Part shown: piece by piece, positions 7,089 through 12,456 of the stretch | Layout of the letters: every line of letters begins with the position of its first letter | Position numbering within the stretch: the stretch's first letter is position 1 | Origin: Alphaproteobacteria bacterium UBA4588 | GTDB lineage: Bacteria; Pseudomonadota; Alphaproteobacteria; Puniceispirillales; Puniceispirillaceae | Length of the DNA: 12,456 nucleotides | Reading direction: 5' to 3' | NCBI GenBank assembly: GCA_002387605.1 | Contig: DGJU01000043.1 | Coordinates: 1 to 12,456 of the forward strand | The notes under the pieces: generated by a model | What the model was told of the DNA's origin: nothing | Seen by the model: only the letters and a program-made list of their open reading frames with translations | Databases searched by the model: none | Made by a program: the position numbers and the translations under genes

Positions 7089-9761
7089 CTAGGTTTTAGA
7101 TGATTTTGCCATGACAGCCGCCTGCGCTGCGGCAAGGCGTGCAATCGGCACCCGGAAGGGTGAGCAGGAGACATAATCAAGACCAGCTGACTGACAGAAA
7201 TGAATAGATGCCGGATCGCCGCCATGCTCCCCGCAAATGCCAAGTTTGATATCAGGGCGAGACGCGCGGCCTTTTTCAACACCCAGCTTCACCAGCGCGC
7301 CAACACCATCAATATCAATTGACACAAACGGGTCGACCGCATAAATGCCAGCATCTTGGTAGGCATGCATGAAACTAGCGGCATCATCGCGGCTAATACC
7401 CAAAGCCGTTTGGGTTAGGTCGTTGGTACCGAATGAGAAAAATTCTGCCTGTTCTGCTAACTGGTCAGCACATAGTGCGGCACGGGGCAACTCTATCATT
7501 GTGCCGATCAGATAGGTGAATGTTTGTCCCGTTTCAGTTTGCACAGCATGGGCTTCCGCCTCGATAATCTGGCGGCAGATTTCAATCTCACGCGCTGTGG
7601 CCGCAAGTGGCACCATAATTTCAGGTATCGGAGCAGCGCCTGTTGCGGCAACCTTGGCAACCGCTTCAAAGATAGCACGTGATTGCATCGCACATATCTC
7701 AGGATAGCTGATAGCAAGCCGGCATCCGCGGTGACCCAGCATGGGGTTTGATTCGCGCAGACGCAACGCACGCTGGCGGGCAAGATCAACAGAAACACCA
7801 GCCTGCTGTGCAACCTCCGCAAGCTCTTCCTCGCTGTGCGGCAGAAACTCATGTAGCGGCGGGTCAAGCAGTCTAATCGTAACCGGAAGGCCTGACATAA
7901 TCTCGAACAAGGCAACAAAATCCTGCCGCTGCATTGGCAATAGCTTATCAAGAGCTAATTGCCGGCCTGCGGTATCAACAGCCATGATCATTTCGCGCAT
8001 CGCAATAATTCTGTCAGAATCAAAGAACATATGTTCTGTCCGGCACAGCCCGATACCTTCGGCACCAAAGGCGCGCGCTGCCTCGGCATCTGCTGGTGTT
8101 TCAGCATTTGTACGCACCGCCATATCGCGCATGCCATCTGCCCAGCCCATGATAATTTCAAAAGCGCCCGACAGAGACGGCTGTACCATGTCCAAGGTAC
8201 CCAGATAAACTTCACCTGCCGCCCCATCAATTGTCAGCGTATCACCATCTTTTAATTCAACATCACCGCAATAAACGATACCGCGCTGACTATCGATACG
8301 AAGCTCGCCTGCGCCCGAGACACATGGCCGGCCCATACCGCGTGCAACAACCGCAGCATGGCTCGTCATACCGCCCCGTGCCGTTAGAATGCCGGCAGCA
8401 GCATGCATGCCATGGATATCTTCAGGACTGGTTTCTAGCCGCACCAGAATAACAGACTGGCCCTGACTAGCGCGCTTTTCGGCCATGTCTGCTGTCAGCG
8501 TAATAATCCCGCTTGCCGCACCTGGTGAGGCCGGTAATCCGCGAGCAATTGCGTGTCTGTCTGCTGAGGGGTCAAGGGTAGGATGTAATAGCTGATCAAG
8601 CGATGCTGGGTCTAGTCTCATCACTGCTTCTTGTTTGGTGATAAGCCCTTCTTCAGCCATATCAACAGCAATCGTCAAAGCAGCTTCTGCAGTCCGTTTA
8701 CCGCTGCGTGTCTGCAACATATAGAGCTTATTCTGCTGCACCGTAAATTCAAGGTCCTGCATATCCCCATAATGCCGCTCTAGTGTCGTGCGGACATCTG
8801 CTAATTGGGTAAAAATTTCAGGCATTGCTTCTTCAAGAGACGCTACGTCTGTTCCGGCTACCTCGCGGGCGTGGCGCGTCAGTGGCAGGGGCGTGCGAAT
8901 ACCAGCAACAACATCCTCACCCTGTGCATTGATAAGATATTCGCCATAAAACAGATTTTCGCCCGTCGACGGATTCCGTGTAAAAGCAACACCTGTCGCG
9001 CAATCATTACCTTTATTGCCAAACACCATCGCTTGCACATTAACAGCCGTGCCCCATTCGGCCGGAATATCATTCAAACGACGATAGGTAATTGCGCGCT
9101 GATTCATCCAGCTAGCAAAGACAGCCCCGATAGCGCCCCAAAGCTGTTCCATCGGATCTTGCGGGAAATCAATACCGGCTTCTTCAGTAACGATCTTTTT
9201 GTATTCACCAACAAGTTGTTCCAGATCATCACCGCTGAGATCGGTATCAACAAAAATGCCCCGCTTCAATTTCATATCTTCAAGAGCGTCTTCAAACAGT
9301 CCGTGATCCACTTCCATCACGACATCGCCATACATCTGAATAAACCGGCGATAGCTGTCATAAACAAACCGCGCATCACCTGTGCTGGCGGCTAGACCTG
9401 CGGCTGTCTTATCGTTTAACCCAAGATTAAGAACTGTATCCATCATGCCCGGCATCGAGGCACGAGCGCCTGAGCGAACAGATAGAAGCAGCGGGTTAGT
9501 CTCGTCTGCGAATATGCTTCCAGTTTCCTGTTCAACAAGCTGAAGCGCTGTTTCAACATCAGCCTTCAGCGCATCAGGATAGCAGTGATCATTATTGTAA
9601 TAATGCGCGCACACATCAGTTGATATTGTAAAGCCTGGCGGGACAGGCAATCCAATAGATGCCATTTCGGCAAGGTTGCCACCTTTACCACCCAGCAGAG
9701 AGCGCATGCTGGCATCCCCATCACATCGAGACTTACCAAATGAATACACCCATTTTTCCAT
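7089..9761 (-). CDS. ppdK: Pyruvate, phosphate dikinase
   Basis: An 890-residue cytoplasmic enzyme, within the 870-900 usual for the family, interconverting pyruvate + ATP + phosphate and phosphoenolpyruvate + AMP + diphosphate. The N-terminal ATP-grasp nucleotide domain starts with GGKGGNLAEM (24-33) and contains SVRSGARASMPGMMDT. The swivelling phosphohistidine domain has GGMTSHAAVVARGMGRPC (463-480) with catalytic His468. The C-terminal PEP/pyruvate barrel has SFGTNDLTQT (776-785) and catalytic Cys843 in GICGEHGGDP. Thr466, two residues before the His, is at the position phosphorylated by the PPDK regulatory protein in plants and bacteria, so such control is possible. AGGAG (complement of 9769-9773) lies 7 bases before the ATG. 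It follows glyS on the same strand after 107 bases, and its 3' end faces rpmE. The DPF/GTND features separate it from PEP synthase. Confidence 0.97.
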   Translation of the reverse strand: MEKWVYSFGKSRCDGDASMRSLLGGKGGNLAEMASIGLPVPPGFTISTDVCAHYYNNDHCYPDALKADVETALQLVEQETGSIFADETNPLLLSVRSGARASMPGMMDTVLNLGLNDKTAAGLAASTGDARFVYDSYRRFIQMYGDVVMEVDHGLFEDALEDMKLKRGIFVDTDLSGDDLEQLVGEYKKIVTEEAGIDFPQDPMEQLWGAIGAVFASWMNQRAITYRRLNDIPAEWGTAVNVQAMVFGNKGNDCATGVAFTRNPSTGENLFYGEYLINAQGEDVVAGIRTPLPLTRHAREVAGTDVASLEEAMPEIFTQLADVRTTLERHYGDMQDLEFTVQQNKLYMLQTRSGKRTAEAALTIAVDMAEEGLITKQEAVMRLDPASLDQLLHPTLDPSADRHAIARGLPASPGAASGIITLTADMAEKRASQGQSVILVRLETSPEDIHGMHAAAGILTARGGMTSHAAVVARGMGRPCVSGAGELRIDSQRGIVYCGDVELKDGDTLTIDGAAGEVYLGTLDMVQPSLSGAFEIIMGWADGMRDMAVRTNAETPADAEAARAFGAEGIGLCRTEHMFFDSDRIIAMREMIMAVDTAGRQLALDKLLPMQRQDFVALFEIMSGLPVTIRLLDPPLHEFLPHSEEELAEVAQQAGVSVDLARQRALRLRESNPMLGHRGCRLAISYPEICAMQSRAIFEAVAKVAATGAAPIPEIMVPLAATAREIEICRQIIEAEAHAVQTETGQTFTYLIGTMIELPRAALCADQLAEQAEFFSFGTNDLTQTALGISRDDAASFMHAYQDAGIYAVDPFVSIDIDGVGALVKLGVEKGRASRPDIKLGICGEHGGDPASIHFCQSAGLDYVSCSPFRVPIARLAAAQAAVMAKSSKT

Positions 9762-9797
9762 GCGCTGGCTCCTGTTTCTTTTTTAACTCTAGCCTAT

Positions 9798-9832
9798 TTA
9801 TCCAGAGATAGGATAATCGCTACTTTTCTCAA
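9798..9832 (-). promoter_or_regulatory. ppdK: Candidate ppdK promoter with an overlapping inverted repeat
   Basis: Read on the minus strand, TTGAGA (complement of 9827-9832) and TATCTC (complement of 9805-9810) are 16 bases apart, in the 107-base gap between glyS and ppdK. An inverted repeat TTATCC-N7-GGATAA at 9798-9816 covers the -10 hexamer, a placement typical of a repressor site. Both elements are weak on their own. The gap has no T-tract terminator for glyQS, so read-through from glyS is also possible. Confidence 0.3.
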
Positions 9833-9868
9833 GTCCTAGAAGGTTTCTGTAAGATGCCTACCGTCTGA

Positions 9869-11950
9869 CTAGCTACCTTCTATCTGAGATAAGTCGCCGA
9901 TAAGCGCCATCCGCGCCCGCACAAGCGATAGCAGCGCTAAACGGTTTAGCCGAACCTCATCAATCTCGCTATTAATCATCACATGGGTGAAAAACTGCTC
10001 AATCGGATCTGCAAGGCCGCTCATCGCTGTCATCAACTCAGCCATGCTAGCTGGTGTATCAGGCATGATTTCCGGCAGCATATTAACAGCCGCCAAGAGC
10101 TGGGTTTCCTGCTCAGTCTCGAATAATGCTGCTGATGGCGCTGTCTCTGGCAAGGCTGCCTTTTTTTCTTCGGCGGCAAGTAATGAGGCAACACGGCGCC
10201 ACCCCGACAAGACGGCGGCTCCTGATACGGTTTTCAGAAAGCTATCAAGCTGTGCGGACTGCCGCATGATCAGGTGCAGCCGGCCAACCCCCTCATGACA
10301 ACCAAGAACCGCACTGACAACATCATGTGCAATACCTTTATTCCGCAGGACAACACGCAATCTTTCGCGGAAAAACGCGGGCAAATCGGCATCACTATCA
10401 TCAAACTTATATAGAACTGCGGCATGCTTCATCAGCTTATCAAGCGGCAAAGACACATCTGCTTCATCCATAATCCGCAAGATTCCCAGCGCAGCGCGGC
10501 GCAATGCGTAAGGGTCACGAGAGCCTGTCGGCTTTTGATCAATCCCGAAAAAGCCTGTTAAGGTATCAAGCTTATCGGCAAGAGATACAGCATAACCTTC
10601 AGCAGAACGGGGCAGATTATCTGATGGGCCTTGCGGGCGATAATGGTCTGAAATCGCCTGACTGACAGCCGCTGTTTCATTGCCTGAGGCCGCATAATAG
10701 CCGCCCATAACACCCTGTAATTCAGGAAATTCACCAACCATCCCCGTCACAAGATCTGCCTTGGATAGCTGGGCAGCACGCCGCGCATCAGCGTCATCAC
10801 AGCCGGGAAGATAATCGGCAAATTGCCCAGCAAGATTAGCCAGCCTATCAGCTTTCTGAGCCACAGTGCCAAGACCATCAAAAAAAGCAACCGAGGCAAG
10901 TTTTGGCAACAGAGACTCAAGCGGTGTCATGCTATCCTGTTGCCAGAAAAACGCGGCATCTGACAGCCGGGCTTTCAGGACCCGCTCATTTCCTGCGGCA
11001 ATCAGCGATACCTGATCAGCATCACAATCTCTATTTGCTATGGTCAGAAAATAGGGCGCAAGCTGGCCACTCTGTTCATGACCTTCTGGAAAGCGTGTTG
11101 CAAAAAACTTCTGATGAACACGCATTGATGTTACCAGCACTTCTGCGGGCAATGCCATAAATTCAGGCTGAATACGGCCTAAAATGGCATGCGGCCATTC
11201 CACTAGCCCCGTAACCTCACGCAGTAATCCTTCATCCGGGACAAGCTCAATGCCATGCGCTTCTGCTAGCATATCTGACTGGCGCATAATATCGTCGCGG
11301 CGAATATTTGCATCAACAATGACATGCGCTGCTTTCATATCGCCAAGATAGCTATCAAAATCACTTAGCTGAATGGGATCATGCGGATAAAAAGGATGGC
11401 CATGCACCTGCGCGCCAAGCGGCATTACCATACCGCCCCCAAGCGCTATCTCGCCATCAATAGCCTGCCCATCAACAAGAACACTAACAGACGTTAATGG
11501 GCGCACCCAAGTAACAGTCGAGCGGGACCAGCGCTGGCTTTTCGGCCAGGGGAACTGACTGATAACATTTGTGATAAGGGGCACCAGAATATCTGCTAGA
11601 ACAGCGCCTATCTGCGTTACATTTGCAAACAGGAAACTGCCTTTATCTGTTGCGCGCACTTCAAGTGCATCGCGCGACAGACCAGCTGACAGGCAGAACC
11701 CGTCAATCGCCTTATCTGGTGCATCACTGCGTGGTCCACGGCGCTCACTTACACTGTCCGCAAGACGTGCTTCAAGCCCGGTAATTTCGACAGCCATATG
11801 ACGCGGGCTAATAGCGCTGCGTCCTGCTACCGGAGAAAAGCCAGCCTCTGCAAGGCCATCCATCAGACGAGATTGCAGGGCTTTAATTGCATCTGCTTGC
11901 AAGCGGGCTGGGATTTCTTCACAAGAAATTTCGACAAAAAGAAGGCTCAT
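9869..11950 (-). CDS. glyS: Glycine-tRNA ligase beta subunit
   Basis: A 693-residue subunit of the bacterial alpha2beta2-type glycyl-tRNA synthetase, which charges tRNA-Gly; the beta chain mainly recognises tRNA. Family stretches are visible: MSLLFVEISCEEIPAR at the start, a TWVRPL region, GLVEWPHAILG, VHQKFF, LSDAAFFWQQD, KADLVTGMVGEFPELQG, GSRDPYALRRAALGILRI, and a C-terminal helical region of DALR anticodon-binding type. An upstream ATG at 11980 would add ten residues (MGWKYKGGGS), but it lies inside glyQ. The ATG at 11950 begins at the conserved MSLLFVE and overlaps the glyQ stop as ATGA, with the G-rich AGGGGG about 8 bases upstream as ribosome-binding site, so it is preferred. It is co-transcribed and translationally coupled with glyQ. 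The length fits the family and no frameshift is seen. Confidence 0.96.
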   Translation of the reverse strand: MSLLFVEISCEEIPARLQADAIKALQSRLMDGLAEAGFSPVAGRSAISPRHMAVEITGLEARLADSVSERRGPRSDAPDKAIDGFCLSAGLSRDALEVRATDKGSFLFANVTQIGAVLADILVPLITNVISQFPWPKSQRWSRSTVTWVRPLTSVSVLVDGQAIDGEIALGGGMVMPLGAQVHGHPFYPHDPIQLSDFDSYLGDMKAAHVIVDANIRRDDIMRQSDMLAEAHGIELVPDEGLLREVTGLVEWPHAILGRIQPEFMALPAEVLVTSMRVHQKFFATRFPEGHEQSGQLAPYFLTIANRDCDADQVSLIAAGNERVLKARLSDAAFFWQQDSMTPLESLLPKLASVAFFDGLGTVAQKADRLANLAGQFADYLPGCDDADARRAAQLSKADLVTGMVGEFPELQGVMGGYYAASGNETAAVSQAISDHYRPQGPSDNLPRSAEGYAVSLADKLDTLTGFFGIDQKPTGSRDPYALRRAALGILRIMDEADVSLPLDKLMKHAAVLYKFDDSDADLPAFFRERLRVVLRNKGIAHDVVSAVLGCHEGVGRLHLIMRQSAQLDSFLKTVSGAAVLSGWRRVASLLAAEEKKAALPETAPSAALFETEQETQLLAAVNMLPEIMPDTPASMAELMTAMSGLADPIEQFFTHVMINSEIDEVRLNRLALLSLVRARMALIGDLSQIEGS

Positions 11951-12456
11951 GCTCCCGCCCCCTTTATATTTCCAACCCATGCCTCACAGCAGCCTTTTGC
12001 CAATGTCCGCACCCGGGCAATATATCCCTGACGTTCAGTAACAGAGATAACCCCGCGCGCATCAAGCAGATTAAACAGATGGCTTGCCTTCATACAATGG
12101 TCATAAGCTGGCAAGGCAAGGCTCTCATCAAGCAGCTTCTGGCATTCAGCCTCACTATCCTTGAAATGCTGAAGCAGCAAATCTGTGTCAGCAACTTCAA
12201 AATTCCAGCGTGAAAATTCAACTTCAGCACGGTGGAAAATATCACCGTAGCATTTCCCGCCTTCATCATTGGGAACACCGTCCCAGTCCAGCTGATAGAC
12301 ATCATCAATGCCTTGAATGAACATCGCAAGCCGCTCTAGCCCGTAGGTAAGCTCAAGCGGAACAGGGCTACATTCAAGCCCGCCAACCTGCTGGAAATAG
12401 GTAAATTGTGAAATTTCCATCCCATCGCACCAGACTTCCCAGCCAAGACCCCATGC
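11947..12456 (-). CDS. glyQ: Glycine-tRNA ligase alpha subunit, C-terminal part (5' end outside window)
   Basis: The frame is open to the window edge and gives 169 residues, about the last half of a roughly 290-residue protein. It opens with AWGLGWEVWCDGMEISQFTYF, a hallmark of the class II catalytic core of GlyQ, followed by LELTYGLERLAMF and the C-terminal helical part ending EAWVGNIKGAGA. The alpha subunit carries glycine activation; motif 1 and the N-terminus lie beyond the window. The Met at 12418-12420 is internal, because the conserved sequence continues upstream of it. The stop overlaps the glyS start by four bases (ATGA). Confidence 0.97.
   Translation of the reverse strand, partial: AWGLGWEVWCDGMEISQFTYFQQVGGLECSPVPLELTYGLERLAMFIQGIDDVYQLDWDGVPNDEGGKCYGDIFHRAEVEFSRWNFEVADTDLLLQHFKDSEAECQKLLDESLALPAYDHCMKASHLFNLLDARGVISVTERQGYIARVRTLAKGCCEAWVGNIKGAGA

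Noticed and set aside
8805..9395. 196-residue plus-strand reading frame inside ppdK
   Set aside because: It is a shadow on the opposite strand of the intact, well-recognised ppdK, and its composition is that of reversed ppdK codons.
11951..11980. Longer glyS start at the upstream ATG
   Set aside because: It would add MGWKYKGGGS inside glyQ, whereas the ATG at 11950 gives the conserved MSLLFVE start and an ATGA overlap.

Overview
The window looks like a chromosomal segment of an alphaproteobacterium. This rests on three things: an EF-P/inositol-phosphatase pair, a bL31 that lacks the zinc-binding cysteines in the form usual for that class, and a glyQ-glyS-ppdK cluster. Base composition is moderate and coding density is high. 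A marine lineage such as SAR116 is possible, but that is only a guess. No insertion sequence, CRISPR array, tRNA, rRNA or phage gene was seen, and no gene-free stretch exceeds 300 bases; the longest are 225 and 263 bases.

Left part, plus strand (1-4587). The 3' end of efp is followed after 6 bases by a SuhB-type inositol monophosphatase gene, and a strong hairpin terminator closes this unit. After a 225-base gap comes a tight three-gene operon: a MotA/TolQ/ExbB-type inner-membrane channel subunit, a MotB-like protein (one membrane helix, a long periplasmic coiled coil, an OmpA-type peptidoglycan-binding domain), and a predicted exported protein of unknown family. The spacings are a 4-base gap and then a TAATG overlap. 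The first two genes look like a non-flagellar, ion-driven stator-like complex anchored in peptidoglycan. The third is the least understood gene of the window and is visibly more AT-rich than its neighbours.

Middle part (4588-6950). An MsbA-like ABC half-transporter with a fused ATPase lies on the minus strand, convergent with the unknown gene and divergent from rpmE (ribosomal protein bL31). rpmE has a good ribosome-binding site and ends in a 13-bp-stem terminator.

Right part, minus strand (6951-12456). Read in the direction of transcription: glyQ (3' part, cut by the window edge), glyS (ATGA overlap with glyQ), then ppdK, which encodes pyruvate, phosphate dikinase. A 107-base gap before ppdK holds a possible promoter overlapped by an inverted repeat. 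These are translation and central carbon metabolism genes.

Most of the window is ordinary housekeeping DNA. The part worth attention is the stator-like operon at 1414-4587 and its third, unrecognised gene.
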